From: an uncultured Prevotellaceae bacterium
Lineage (GTDB): Bacteria > Bacteroidota > Bacteroidia > Bacteroidales > Bacteroidaceae
DNA length: 64,000 nucleotides
NCBI GenBank assembly: GCA_900543815.1
Contig: UQST01000007.1
Coordinates: 25,766-89,765, forward strand
Direction: 5' to 3'
The notes under the pieces: model-generated
The model's database searches: none
What the model was told of the DNA's origin: nothing
The model's input: only the letters and a program-made list of their open reading frames with translations
Part shown: positions 25,552 to 36,000 of the stretch, piece by piece
Position numbering within the stretch: position 1 is the stretch's first letter
Layout: the number at the start of each line of letters is the position of its first letter
Made by a program: the position numbers and the translations under genes

Positions 25552-26219
25552 AATCTAAAGGTTTTGGAATAGGGTAAATCCATATGCTTTCCCACGCTGG
25601 TAACCACAAGGCCTGCGCCTTGCGAACGTATCTCAGCCAGCAGCACCTGGGCCATCGCGCGGCTGTTGGCGTCATCGAGATGGCTTATGGGCTCGTCGGC
25701 AAGCAAGAAACTGAAGGGTTGCACCAGCGCACGAATCATGGCCACACGCTGCTGCTGGCCAAAACTCATGCGTCCAACCAGTTCGTTACGCTTCTCAGCT
25801 ATACCAAAAGCATCAAACCATTCGTCCACCTGCCGCGCAGTACGCCAATGGGTGAGGCCGTTTTTGATCTGGATGTTTTCCCATGCCGTAAGCTCTGGAA
25901 AGAGCCTGAGCTCCTGAAAGAGATGGCTCAAGCCCGTGCGTCTGACCTGCACCCACTGCCCCACCGAGAGGCTGCGGATGTCTGTCTTATCAAATAGGAT
26001 GCGGCCTTCATAGTCGTCGCGATAGCCTATCAGGTAACTGCACAGACTGGTCTTGCCCGTTCCGCTGGCCGCCTCAATCAGGTAGATGCCGCCCCGCTCC
26101 AGTGTGAGCGGCCTCTGCCACACCTCACTGGCACTCATGTCTCTGCCGTGGAAAATCTGCGGGAGGGCATTGTCCAGTGTTATCTTGTCCATTGTGTACA
26201 CAATCCTTTCTCCTTTCAT
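25548..26219 (-). CDS. ABC transporter ATP-binding protein
   Basis: The protein of about 223 residues carries Walker A EAASGTGKTSL (near residue 49), Q-loop HLFQELRLFPELT, Walker B FLLADEP and a signature written MSFGQQQR instead of LSGGQ. The usual switch histidine is not in its normal place (TSVGKH). Start at 26219 gives a TGATG overlap with the upstream gene; MDKITL at 26192 is an alternative. It pairs with the FtsX-like permease that follows. The non-standard signature and H-loop suggest weak or unusual ATP hydrolysis. Confidence 0.85.
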   Translation of the reverse strand: MKGERIVYTMDKITLDNALPQIFHGRDMSASEVWQRPLTLERGGIYLIEAASGTGKTSLCSYLIGYRDDYEGRILFDKTDIRSLSVGQWVQVRRTGLSHLFQELRLFPELTAWENIQIKNGLTHWRTARQVDEWFDAFGIAEKRNELVGRMSFGQQQRVAMIRALVQPFSFLLADEPISHLDDANSRAMAQVLLAEIRSQGAGLVVTSVGKHMDLPYSKTFRL

Positions 26220-27580
26220 CACTCCGTTGTCGCAGCTTTCTCATCAGCCTTCACACGCAGCACAAACTTGTCATACCGCCCGTCAACACTGTCAGAATCC
26301 ACTCCGTAACGTGCCAAAAACGTATGCGCTCTGGGATGCCTCAGCACTGCGGCCAAGTCGAGTTGCATATATACAAGGCTTCCCACGGCGTCCTTTTTGC
26401 TGACGAAGTGGCCTTCCTCCATATCCCTAACGACGCTCTTTCCGAATGCCTGGTCGGTGCAAGCAGCCAGCCGATTGCCTCGCAAGCCCGCATAAAGGTA
26501 GTCGCCAGACAAACCCACGCAGAAGGTACTGTCATCAAGCACCTCTACACCACCATCTGATATAGGGTAGAAAAAGTCTGACAGTTCACCGAGGCTCTGT
26601 CTGAAATGCGTATCCTTGAAGCGCACAGCCATTGCAATCTGCGGTTTCTCCCAGTCGTCCTTCACGACAGACAGGTTTACATCGCCTTGTATGGCTCTTA
26701 TCATTTGGTCGAGGTCAAAGGTGAAGTTGAGGGCCAGCAACGCTGTACGTACCACAGGATAACTACGCAACAGGGTCAGCAGCGCATCTCCATTCACGCC
26801 CATTGTCAGTACACATGCACCATCGGCTGACTCTGGAAGCGTGGCCGGCTCGTCCAACGGAACCAGGAAGGACTTCCCTTCCCCCACACCAGTGCCATAC
26901 AAGGTAACATCAGCCGCAATCCTCTTGTCCTTGAAATCAATATCCATACCCACTGTACCCGTCTGCTCGCCATGGAACGCCATCGATGCATCAGGTACGA
27001 AGCGTACTAACAGATGCTGTACCAGCCCCACAGAGAACGAGGCGCACACGGGAGCCTTTGAATCGTCGATGTGCTGCAACAGCGGATTGTCGGGCTTTCC
27101 GCTCTGCTTCATTAGGCTTACCATCTGCCCACGCATCGGCCCCATCTCCTGCTCCGAGAGCGGTCCACGCACCAGGCAACGGTCATCCGAAAAGGCCATC
27201 AACCACTGTCCGCTCTGCGCCCAACTGTAGCCACGTTGCGTCTCCACCTCAATGCCCTTGCCCTGCAGATACGCCTTGAAATCCCCGGCACTGCGCAAGG
27301 GAAAGAGCATACCTGGACTGTCATGCCCATCTACAAAGGCATAGAGTGGATGGGTAAAGTCGATGCCGCTATGCTCCAACTCGCTTTGCTGTTGTTTGGC
27401 AATGGGCAAGGCAATCTTCTTCTGCAAAGTCCTTGCATCCACTCGTGCCACTGCCTGCATATCGGCAGGCAGGGAACTCACGTAACACCCTCCTCTGAAA
27501 GAGAAGAAGCAAACCGCTGCGGCAACCACCATAGCCAGAATCACCGCACCCAGCATCCCATACTTAGCCTTCTTACTCAT
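26219..27580 (-). CDS. DUF4836-like protein, membrane-anchored
   Basis: The 453-residue protein has an N-terminal membrane segment (about residues 8-28) and then a long extracytoplasmic part. Features such as SLPADMQAVARVDARTL, PLYAFVD and the repeated beta-rich halves resemble the Bacteroidota family DUF4836, of unknown function. Its stop overlaps the start of the ABC ATPase gene, so the three proteins may work together at the cell envelope; that is inference from the operon. Confidence 0.65.
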   Translation of the reverse strand: MSKKAKYGMLGAVILAMVVAAAVCFFSFRGGCYVSSLPADMQAVARVDARTLQKKIALPIAKQQQSELEHSGIDFTHPLYAFVDGHDSPGMLFPLRSAGDFKAYLQGKGIEVETQRGYSWAQSGQWLMAFSDDRCLVRGPLSEQEMGPMRGQMVSLMKQSGKPDNPLLQHIDDSKAPVCASFSVGLVQHLLVRFVPDASMAFHGEQTGTVGMDIDFKDKRIAADVTLYGTGVGEGKSFLVPLDEPATLPESADGACVLTMGVNGDALLTLLRSYPVVRTALLALNFTFDLDQMIRAIQGDVNLSVVKDDWEKPQIAMAVRFKDTHFRQSLGELSDFFYPISDGGVEVLDDSTFCVGLSGDYLYAGLRGNRLAACTDQAFGKSVVRDMEEGHFVSKKDAVGSLVYMQLDLAAVLRHPRAHTFLARYGVDSDSVDGRYDKFVLRVKADEKAATTE

Positions 27581-27602
27581 CGTTCCTCCTATATACCTTA
27601 TA

Positions 27603-28373
27603 TTATATATCTGACTCGGCAGCCCAGCTGTCGGCCTGTTCGGGCAGTTGGTGTGTCAACTGCATCAGGTGCACAGCCACCAGCGCAGCAGTCTCGGTGC
27701 GCAGACGACTCGTGCCCAGAGTCACACTGCGCCAGCCCAGACTCTCAGCCAGACGCACCTCCTCCACGCTGAAGTCGCCCTCTGGCCCGATGAGCACAGT
27801 GGCATCCTCGTGGTCATCGAGCAGACTGAGCAAGGGTTCTCGCTTGCTCTCAGGCCCAATGTCAGCGGGATTATAGCAATGACAGATGAAGCGTCCGCCG
27901 CTCCGGGGCTCCCTCAGGAAGCGCTCCAAAGGCTGCATCGGGTTGACACGAGGCATCCAGGCCTTGCGGCTCTGCTTCACTGCAGAGACCACGATACGCT
28001 CCACCCTATCGGTCTTCAACTGATGACGTTCGCTGAACTGGCAATCTACGAACGAGAACTCATCCACGCCTATCTCGGTGGCCTTCTCGCTCATCCACTC
28101 CACGCGCTCGTTCATCTTGGTGGGCGCCATGGCTATGTGCAGGTGACCCAGCCAAGCCCGTGCCTGAGGCAACTCCTCCACCACGGCATACTGGCAGCGG
28201 TGGCCCGTCTGTCCCGTAATCTCAGCACGCAGGAAAAGCCCTGCCCCATCCATCAGATAAAGCTCGTCGCCCATGCCCAGACGCAGCACGCGCAAGGCAT
28301 GCCTGGCCTCTTCGGGCGGCAGTTCGGTGCTGTGAAGCGCATCGGGCACATAGAAATACCTTACTTCCTTCAT
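27603..28373 (-). CDS. rsmE: 16S rRNA (uracil(1498)-N3)-methyltransferase
   Basis: The 256-residue SPOUT-family enzyme methylates U1498 of 16S rRNA. An N-terminal PUA-like domain (about residues 1-70) precedes the knotted catalytic domain with KMNERVEWMSEKATEIGV, IGPEGDFS and the C-terminal cofactor knot LGTSRLRTETAAL. Length is normal. It lies between the MFS transporter and the DUF4836 gene in the long operon, with gaps of 12 and 22 bases. Confidence 0.94.
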   Translation of the reverse strand: MKEVRYFYVPDALHSTELPPEEARHALRVLRLGMGDELYLMDGAGLFLRAEITGQTGHRCQYAVVEELPQARAWLGHLHIAMAPTKMNERVEWMSEKATEIGVDEFSFVDCQFSERHQLKTDRVERIVVSAVKQSRKAWMPRVNPMQPLERFLREPRSGGRFICHCYNPADIGPESKREPLLSLLDDHEDATVLIGPEGDFSVEEVRLAESLGWRSVTLGTSRLRTETAALVAVHLMQLTHQLPEQADSWAAESDI

Positions 28374-28385
28374 CTGTCAGTCATC

Positions 28386-29669
28386 TCATTTCACGGGCTT
28401 CACCGCCTCGGGCTCATGCTTGTAACGGAACATGATGGCAAATGCTACGGCCACCACGAGCGCATAACCTGCAAAGATATACCAGCAGGTGTTCCATCCA
28501 TGCCACACTGCCATGGGGTCGGCATTCGCGCCCAGCGAGTTCACATATCGGTCTATCACCATTTGCGCAGAGAGCGTGCCGATGGAAGCTCCCAGGCCGT
28601 TGGTCATCATCATAAACAGTCCCTGGGCCGAGTTACGGATGTCCAGGCTCGTCTCCTTATCGACGAAGAGCGAACCGCTTATGTTAAAGAAGTCGAAGGC
28701 AACGCCATAGACAATCATGCTGAGCACGAACCACACCACACCGTTGCCTGGGTCGCCGACTGCGAAGAACAGGTAGCGCAGCACCCACGCCAGCATGGCC
28801 AGCAGCATCACACGCTTTATACCGAAACGCTTAAGGAAGAAGGGAATGAGCAGGATGCAGAGTGTCTCGCTCATCTGGCTCAACGAGATGAGGATGTTGG
28901 CATGCTGCACGCCAAAGGTATCCTTGAAGGCATCGATATTCTGAAACGATGTGATGAAGGGGTTGGCAAAGCCATTGGTAATCTGCAGGCACACGCCCAG
29001 GAACATGGAGAAGATGAAGAAGAGCGCCATGCGATAGTTGCGGAACAGCGCAAACGCCTTCAGTCCCAGCGCATCAGACAGACTCTTGCGCGAGCCGGTG
29101 CTCACGGGGCAATGAGGCATGGTGATGGCATAGGCAGCCATGACGATGCTCAACAATCCACTCCAGCCGAACTGCAGGGGTGTAGATTGCATTCCTCCGA
29201 GATCGACAATCCACATGCTGATGATGAAACCCACGGTGCCAAACACGCGGATGGGCGGGAAAGCCTTCACCGTATCCAGCCCTGCCTGGTCGAGGGCGCT
29301 ATAGGCCACACTGTTGGAGAGGGCTATAGTGGGCATGAAGAATGCCACACTGAGGGTATAGAGGGTGAAGAGGGGGGCAAACTGCACCGCATCTCCTGCC
29401 TGATAACCATATACACTCGCTGCCAGCATGAAGATGCCGGCCAGCAGATGGCTGAGCGAGAGCAGGCGTTGAGCCTCCATCCATCGGTCGGCCACAATGC
29501 CCATCAGCGCCGGCATAAACAGCGACACAAATCCCTGCACACTATAGAACCAGCCAATCTGGCCTGCCATGCCCACGCGGGCCAGGTAAGTCCCCATGCT
29601 GGTGAGATAGGCTCCCCACACAGCGAACTCCATAAAGTTCAGGACTGTCAACTTTACTTTAGCATTCAT
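28386..29669 (-). CDS. MFS nucleoside:proton symporter-like transporter (NupG/XapB family)
   Basis: The 427-residue protein has twelve membrane segments and begins KLTVLNFMEFAVWGAYLTSMGTYL, which matches the nucleoside:H+ symporter family common in Bacteroidota. Other family-like parts are FPPIRVFGTVGFI and MIVYGVAFDFFNISGSLFVD. Likely role: nucleoside uptake across the inner membrane; specificity not shown. Confidence 0.87.
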   Translation of the reverse strand: MNAKVKLTVLNFMEFAVWGAYLTSMGTYLARVGMAGQIGWFYSVQGFVSLFMPALMGIVADRWMEAQRLLSLSHLLAGIFMLAASVYGYQAGDAVQFAPLFTLYTLSVAFFMPTIALSNSVAYSALDQAGLDTVKAFPPIRVFGTVGFIISMWIVDLGGMQSTPLQFGWSGLLSIVMAAYAITMPHCPVSTGSRKSLSDALGLKAFALFRNYRMALFFIFSMFLGVCLQITNGFANPFITSFQNIDAFKDTFGVQHANILISLSQMSETLCILLIPFFLKRFGIKRVMLLAMLAWVLRYLFFAVGDPGNGVVWFVLSMIVYGVAFDFFNISGSLFVDKETSLDIRNSAQGLFMMMTNGLGASIGTLSAQMVIDRYVNSLGANADPMAVWHGWNTCWYIFAGYALVVAVAFAIMFRYKHEPEAVKPVK

Positions 29670-29731
29670 CTTTTACTCTTTAATTGTCAGTTTGCCTTTA
29701 AGTATTTGTCTATTCAATTCTCTTCTCTGCC

Positions 29732-30913
29732 TTATTCTACATAGAGCACGAGCCCTTTGAGGTACTCGCCCTCGGGATGATAGATGCTCACGGGATGGTC
29801 GGCAGGCTGATGCAGCTGGTGCAGGATGCGCACCTGGCGATGTGCCAGGGTGGCAGCGGTAAACACGGCAGTGCGGAACTGCTCCTTGCTCACTGCCTGC
29901 GAACAACTGAAGGTGAACAGTATGCCGCCGGGGGCAATCTTCTCCATTGCCCTGGCGTTGAGTTTTGTATATCCGCGCAGCGCATTCTTCACAGCATCGC
30001 GATGCTTGGCAAATGCCGGAGGGTCAAGCACCACCAGATCATAGGGAACGGTCATGTCATCGAGGAAGCGGAATGCATCCTCGGCAAAAGCCTCATGACG
30101 GGGTTCGGCAGGGAAGTTGAGCTCCACATTGGCACGCACCAGCTCCACGGCCTTGCTGCTGCTATCTACCGAGTGCACCAGTTTGGCACCGCCACGCAGG
30201 GCATATACACTGAAGCCGCCAGTGTAGCAGAACATATTGAGCACGCTGCGTCCATGGGAGTAGCGCTCAAGCAGACTGCGGTTCTCACGCTGGTCAACGA
30301 AGAAACCTGTCTTCTGTCCCTTGAGCCAGTCAATGTGGAAACGCAATCCGTTCTCTACGGCAACATCGTTATGGCTCTCGCCCAGCAGGAAGCCGTTACC
30401 GCCATCGATGGCAGCCTTGATGGGCAGTGTGGTCTCGCTCTTATAGTAGATAGAGTCCAGGCGCTCGCCCATCACCTGCTTCAGGGCAACGGCTATCTGC
30501 TCACGGCTGACGTGCATGCCCACGCTGTGCGCCTGCATGACAGCAGTCTTGCCATACACATCTATCACCAGTCCGGGCAGCAGGTCACCCTCGCCATGCA
30601 CCAGTCGGTAGGTATCGCCCGCCTCACTGTCGGCCAATCCGATGGCCTGGCGCACCCCAAGAGCCTCGCCCAGACGTTTCTGCCAGAAGGCATCGTCGAT
30701 AGGTTCCTGCTCAAAGGTGAGCACCCTCACGGCAATGCTTCCCACCTGCCAGTGTCCCTGGCAGAGGAAATTATGCTGGCTGTCAAGCACAGTCACCACA
30801 TCGCCTTCCTCGGGGTTGCCCTCCAGATTCATCACCGCACCTGAGAAGATCCAGGGGTGAAATCTCTTGAGGCTCTCTTCCTTGCCTCGTCGCAATATTA
30901 CGTTCTTACTCAT
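29732..30913 (-). CDS. Class I SAM-dependent 23S rRNA cytosine methyltransferase (RlmI-like)
   Basis: The 393-residue protein has an N-terminal PUA domain (LRRGKEESLKRFHPWIFSGAV), a central EEHEE subdomain and a Rossmann methyltransferase with LNMFCYTGGFSVYAL and the catalytic-type loop LDPPAFAKH. RlmI methylates C1962 of E. coli 23S rRNA; the same target is likely but not certain. The start overlaps the end of the upstream exonuclease gene by 8 bases. Confidence 0.9.
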   Translation of the reverse strand: MSKNVILRRGKEESLKRFHPWIFSGAVMNLEGNPEEGDVVTVLDSQHNFLCQGHWQVGSIAVRVLTFEQEPIDDAFWQKRLGEALGVRQAIGLADSEAGDTYRLVHGEGDLLPGLVIDVYGKTAVMQAHSVGMHVSREQIAVALKQVMGERLDSIYYKSETTLPIKAAIDGGNGFLLGESHNDVAVENGLRFHIDWLKGQKTGFFVDQRENRSLLERYSHGRSVLNMFCYTGGFSVYALRGGAKLVHSVDSSSKAVELVRANVELNFPAEPRHEAFAEDAFRFLDDMTVPYDLVVLDPPAFAKHRDAVKNALRGYTKLNARAMEKIAPGGILFTFSCSQAVSKEQFRTAVFTAATLAHRQVRILHQLHQPADHPVSIYHPEGEYLKGLVLYVE

Positions 30914-31739
30914 CCGTCTTTTCTGTTTTACGTTTTCTTGTGGTCTTGCGCGGCTTTGGCTCGGCTACAGCCGCCTGCTGGGCTGTGTTCTTGGCCTTTC
31001 TGGTGCGCGCAGGGCTCTCCTTGCTTGCGGCCTTGCGGGTACGCTTGGGCTTGGCCGGCTGCACGGCATCGGGAGCCGTGTGGTCCTCTGGCAGACTGAT
31101 GACCATGGGCTTGGGTGCTTCGGTCACGGGGGTAACCTGAATGAGGTAACCCTCCTGGCGCATGCGCACCATCTCCTCGTAGAGCTGGATGCAGGCCCAC
31201 GCATCGGTGGCAGCATACTGCTTCTGTGCGTCGGTCAGGCGGTCGGCTTCCCAATTGCTCAGCCGTTGGGTCTTGCTGATACGCTTGCCCATGAGGTTGG
31301 CATAGAGTTTCTGCAGACTCAGGTCGTGCAGTCCCATATCCTTGGCTATCTGCTGTATTTCGATGAAGGTGCCGGGGTGGAACTCGCCTCTGCGCCTCAG
31401 TCCGCACAGGTCATCGTGCCATGAGAGTCCTATCTTGAGCGTTTCGCCCTCGTCGGAGAGCAATTGCTTGATGCAGTCGGGCAGCCCCAACACATTGAGG
31501 CGAAACAGGAAACACACGTCCTTGCTGCTCACCTGCAGGAGCGCCACCTGCGAGGTATGCCCGCGCTGAAACTGTGGCTTGGTCTCCGTATCGAAGCCCA
31601 GGATGGGCTGCGACAGCAGGTATTTCACCGCCCGCTCTGCCTCATAGAGGCTCTGAACCACTTCGATGCGCCCCTGAAACAGGGCGCGTTCAAGGCCGTT
31701 GATAGCCTCTTTGTCATACTTATCAAATATCGTCTTCAT
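30906..31739 (-). CDS. 3'-5' exonuclease, DEDDy type, with basic C-terminal tail
   Basis: Residues 1-200 form a RNase D-like domain with FDTETKP (motif I), the HDDL segment (motif II) and YAATDAW (motif III with tyrosine). Residues about 210-277 are a disordered tail rich in lysine, arginine and alanine (repeated KPKRTRK-like blocks) that probably binds nucleic acid. It is part of the conserved-looking block DUF5063, exonuclease, RlmI-like methyltransferase and overlaps both neighbours, so the three are tightly coupled. A role in RNA maturation is plausible. Confidence 0.87.
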   Translation of the reverse strand: MKTIFDKYDKEAINGLERALFQGRIEVVQSLYEAERAVKYLLSQPILGFDTETKPQFQRGHTSQVALLQVSSKDVCFLFRLNVLGLPDCIKQLLSDEGETLKIGLSWHDDLCGLRRRGEFHPGTFIEIQQIAKDMGLHDLSLQKLYANLMGKRISKTQRLSNWEADRLTDAQKQYAATDAWACIQLYEEMVRMRQEGYLIQVTPVTEAPKPMVISLPEDHTAPDAVQPAKPKRTRKAASKESPARTRKAKNTAQQAAVAEPKPRKTTRKRKTEKTDE

Positions 31740-32268
31740 TCCTTTCCTTGTCCAATGCGTACTTCAGGCGGTGGAGCCGTCGCAAGGTGTCCACCAGATT
31801 TTGCCCCCAATAGAGTTCAAAACTGTCGCGCACAGCCCACAGGGCATCCTGCATGCACTGTTCGAGCCTCTGCTGATACACCCACACGAAGTTGCGCAGC
31901 GGCTGATACACATCGGCCAGCTTCTCGCTCAGGCTCACCCACTGGCACTCGTCGCGCCCGCTGGCCTCATCCAGCACCAGGTCCTCATACTCGTCCCAGT
32001 CATCGAGGAGCGCCCGCGCGTTCCCTCTCACGTACTCATAGTCGGCCTCTGTCACCTTATCATCGGGCAGAAACTGGCCCATGGTCTCCATGGCAGGCAG
32101 CACCTGGGCGTTCCAGTAGAGCACGGGCAGGATGCGCAAGAGGCTGTCGAGCAACTCTTCGCGGCTCTGCTTCTGGCACTGCTCCAGCATGCCACAGTAC
32201 TGGGTGGCCACCGTCAGGAAATCCATGACGGGCCTCGAATACACTGGATTTACGCTATCTTTTCCCAT
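31723..32268 (-). CDS. DUF5063 family protein
   Basis: The acidic, helical protein of about 181 residues resembles DUF5063, a family of unknown function found next to 3'-5' exonuclease genes. Conserved-looking features include LLRILPVLYWNAQVLP and YQPLRNFVWVYQQ. I use the ATG at 32268, about 24 nt after the expected transcription start; the GTG at 32292 would coincide with the start of the transcript. It is the first gene of the nine-gene minus-strand operon ending at 22024. Confidence 0.75.
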   Translation of the reverse strand: MGKDSVNPVYSRPVMDFLTVATQYCGMLEQCQKQSREELLDSLLRILPVLYWNAQVLPAMETMGQFLPDDKVTEADYEYVRGNARALLDDWDEYEDLVLDEASGRDECQWVSLSEKLADVYQPLRNFVWVYQQRLEQCMQDALWAVRDSFELYWGQNLVDTLRRLHRLKYALDKERNEDDI

Positions 32269-32298
32269 TCGGCATTGTTTACTATTGTTCACAGTCTT

Positions 32299-32307
32299 GC
32301 AAAATTA
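32299..32307 (-). promoter_or_regulatory. Promoter -7 box of the DUF5063 operon
   Basis: The minus strand reads TAATTTTGC (32307-32299), with a TTTG at 32333-32330 slightly further upstream than usual (22 nt). Confidence 0.6.
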
Positions 32308-32407
32308 TAAAATTTCTGCGTTTTTACAGCAAAAGGGGCTGCAAAAGAGTCGTTCAAGAGGCAAGAACATGTGCCTGCGCAGCAAAATGGCAGGCAAGAC
32401 ACACCAC

Positions 32408-32436
32408 TTATACATTATATATATTACACGCGTGCG
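32408..32436 (+). repeat. TATA/CG composite element, copy 2
   Basis: The sequence begins TTATACATTATATATATTAC and continues ACGCGTGCG. It shares 18 of the first 20 bases with the copy at 17382 and lies upstream of the DUF5063 promoter in a divergent gap. Confidence 0.6.
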
Positions 32437-32555
32437 AATTTTCTCTATACCAAGAGGACGGACAAGTGCAGCCTGCTGAAGTCCCCCTGGCGGCAACCTG
32501 CCCAGGAGCATTCGCCCCACCCTATCACTCCGCCAGCGGCATTGAAGCAGAAAAT

Positions 32556-32633
32556 GCAGTGCGCTGCAATGCCAAACGCAGCGCGCTGCGATGACCGACA
32601 CACCGCACTGCAATGGCCAACGCACCGCACTGC
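32556..32633. repeat. 22-bp dyad array, GCAGCGCGCTGC type, 4 units
   Basis: Cores start at 32556 (GCAGTGCGCTGC), 32578 (GCAGCGCGCTGC), 32600 (ACACCGCACTGC) and 32622 (GCACCGCACTGC), 22 bp apart. This is the only GCAGCGCGCTGC-type array between divergently transcribed genes. Confidence 0.92.
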
Positions 32634-32931
32634 GTTGGAAAAGGCTGAACGCACACTCTTTCTCTGCAAGGTGCGACGCCCATCCCGACAGCAGACTCTG
32701 AAAGCCCGAAAAGTATTCCTCACCAAAGTCTGTTCCACCTATTTTCATCAAGGGACAAACACTCTGGCAGACAGCGGAGCAAGTTGGAAGAAGCAAAGAA
32801 GCACACCATCAATACAATTTTATCCAGCAAAGAAAACCACAGGAGTCCTCTACAAGCAATATGACACGCTGAAAACCACATAAAAAGAGAGCAAAAGGAA
32901 GTTTTGCAGAAAACAATGAAAAAACCATCGC
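32634..32931. other. Gene-free stretch upstream of the first C10 peptidase
   Basis: Nothing recognisable apart from the promoter that follows. Composition becomes A-rich toward the gene. Confidence 0.5.
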
Positions 32932-32969
32932 TTTTGTATTATCATATCAGCAGAATGCAGTAAATTTGC
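32932..32969 (+). promoter_or_regulatory. Promoter of the first C10 peptidase gene
   Basis: TAAATTTGC (32961-32969) lies 34 bases before the ATG. A TTTTG at 32932-32936 is in roughly the -33 position, with a rather long 24-nt spacer. Confidence 0.65.
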
Positions 32970-33003
32970 AAAAAAAGTACAATAAAAACAAAACGAATAC
33001 CCT

Positions 33004-36000
33004 ATGAAGAGACAACTTACATTAGTTGCACTGATGCTCACATGCCTATCCATGTGGGCCGATCCCGTAGGCCGCGAGGCAGCCAAGCAAACTGCCAAGC
33101 AGTTCCTGTTGGAAAGAGGTGTGGAGATGACAGCACAGCAACCCGCCCACCGTGCCCCAAGAAAAGGCAAGACAGAGAAGGAGAACTCTTATTACTATGT
33201 GTTCAACGCAGGTAACAACCAGGGTTACGTGATTGTGTCAGGCGACAGCCGCACCGAGGAGATACTGGGTTATGTGGAGCACGGAACGTATGACGAGAGC
33301 GCCCTGCCCGAGCACATGAAGGCATGGCTGCAGGGTTACGCCGACCAGATACAGTACTTGGACGACCATGCCATCAAGGGCACCACACCCAAGCAGAGGG
33401 CTGCTGCACGCCGCCGTATGACGGCCACCAGGCACGCCCTGCCCGCCCTGCTGACCTGCGCATGGAACCAGAACGACCCCTACAACCTGAAGTGCCCCTC
33501 GTACTACAAGGCCGATGGCACCGAGCTCAGGCCTGCCACGGGCTGCGTAGCCACTGCATTGACCCAGGTAATGTACTACTACAAGCATCCCAAGTGCACC
33601 ATGGCGGAGATTCCATCCATTTCGAACACCTACCCACTGGCAAGCGGAGGACAGAAGGTAGTGACAGCCAAGGCTGTGCGCAGCTATACAAGAATCGATT
33701 GGGCCAATATGCAGGACCACTACTCAGGCAGAGAGAGCCAGGAGGCAAAGGATGCCGTGGCCAACGTGATGCTGTACGTGGGACAGTCGGTGAAGATGAA
33801 CTACGGCTCCACGTCGGGTGCGGGCTTTGGAGGTAACGTCATCAAGGCGCTCACCAACATCTTCAATTACCAGAAGGGATGCTATATGGCTGAGCGCGGA
33901 AACTATACCGCTGACTCTTGGTACGACCTTATCTACAGCGAAATAGCCTCAGGACACCCCGTGACATACGCAGGCAGAAGCACCGGCGGCGGACATGCCT
34001 TTGTACTGGACGGCTTCGACGGCGGCAACCTGTTCCATGTCAATTGGGGTTGGGGCGGTTCGAACAACGGATGGTTCCTCATTGATGTGCTCAACCCGGG
34101 CGACAATACAGGTATCGGAGCCAGCACAAGCAGCGACGGATACAGCCTCAGCCACACCGCGCTAATCAATCTGCGTGTGCCCGGCGACACGATGGGAGAA
34201 CCCACCACAAAGCTCACCATCAGGGAAGAGAAGATAGACGGAACGAGCATCTACGCCAAATATGTCAACTGGACAATGACGACCAACAACTTCGACTACG
34301 GCATCATCTATCAGGACAAGGAAGGCAACTACGTGCCCGCAGGCGGCCGCTATGAGACAGCCAAGATGACCGACGAGCAGATCATAGGCAAATCCTTCAA
34401 CATGAAGAAACTCCTGCCCGAGGGCACCTGGAAGCTTTCACCGGCCAGCAAACTGCATTCTGCCAAGATATGGCGCCCGCAGTACAACATGCGCGACGTG
34501 TATATCGAGGCTGTTGTAGATGCAGAGGGCAACGTCAGCTTGCGCAAGACATCGGGCGACTTCCGCATGAGCATGGACAACCTCGTATGCATTGGTCCGC
34601 GCGAGGTGGGCACTCAGCAGGAAATACAAGTGACGTTCACCAACCACGGCGACGAATATCTCCGTGAACTCAGCCTCTATGCAAGCACCGGCTCATCGAA
34701 GAACGACGTGAACAGCCGCGCCATGGTAAGCATCAAGAAGGGCGAAACGAAGACCTATAGTTTCTTCTTCAACCCCAACTCTGCAGGCACTTACAACGTG
34801 TGGGTGTGCACTGACCGCAACCCCGATGAGGTAGTGGGCAAAGGTCAGATAACCATCGCAGCCAGCGGCCAGGGCGACAAGCCAAAACTCGCACTGCAGA
34901 TGGTAAGCATCAAGAACTCGCAGAACGGTACTGTATATGGCACCAGGCTCAATGGTGTAGCGACCATCAAGAACAATGGCACCAAGCCGTTCGTAGGAAA
35001 AGTAGTGACTCGTCTGTGGAGACAGCCTGGTGGAACAGGTGGCGCATACGGCTCCACCTCACTCACCCATTATATGGAGATTGAGCCTGGACGCACGGCA
35101 CAGGCACCATTTGACTACTCTGGACTGGACTACGGAAACGCTTATCTCATCCAGGTGAGAGTATATGGCCAGGACATCGACGGCGGTAACCTGTGGAACA
35201 ACAAGTATGCATGCAAGGAAGGCATACTGGCTTGGAAGGAGAACGGAACACTGAGCGGAATGGCTCCCAAGTCATCACTGATTACAGGCGCCAGCCTTTG
35301 CGCTGTACTTATAGACCAATGCTCGGTGCGACGCGTCATCCCGAACAAGAACCCCAACACCATTTATGCCGTTACTCCAGGCACAAACGCGCCCTCTGGA
35401 ATCGACGAGCGCAACCTGGTGATAGGCGATTCGGCACAGAACCTGAACCTCACCAGCGGTCATGCTTACTACATTCCTCAAGCCTTCAAGGCTGTCAACG
35501 CCTGCTTCAAACACACGTTCCCCGAGGAAGGCAACGGCCAGGGATGGCAGACCATCACCCTTCCCTTTGCCGCCGATTCGATATCCGTGGCAGGCAAGAG
35601 CATGGCGCTGGACGACCCGCTCAACCATTGCTGGATCTACGATTTCGCCTGGACAGAGAATGACGGCACGCCTGTCTTCTCACCGGCAACGCATATCTCC
35701 GCCAACACACCCTACATCATCGCAGCCGACAGTTGCATGAACGGCCAGACGATTGAGTTTCATGCCACCGACGTGCCCATCTCCGCCACCGAAAGCAGCA
35801 AGGCCGTGGTGAGCAGCAACAGCTATAGCTTCAAGGGCATAACACTGGCCGAGAACAAGAAGAACGTGTATTCGCTCAACAGCGAGGGCACTGCCTTCGA
35901 ATTCTCCGAAGCTGCCGTGACCGCCACACCCACGGGCGCTTACTTCCACACATCGCTGGACGAGAGTTCACGACTACCTGCCATCCTCCTGCCAAAGGTA

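Noticed and set aside
31723..32292. GTG start at 32292 for the DUF5063 gene
   Set aside because: The -7 box at 32299-32307 places the transcript start at about 32292, leaving no leader. The ATG at 32268 fits better.
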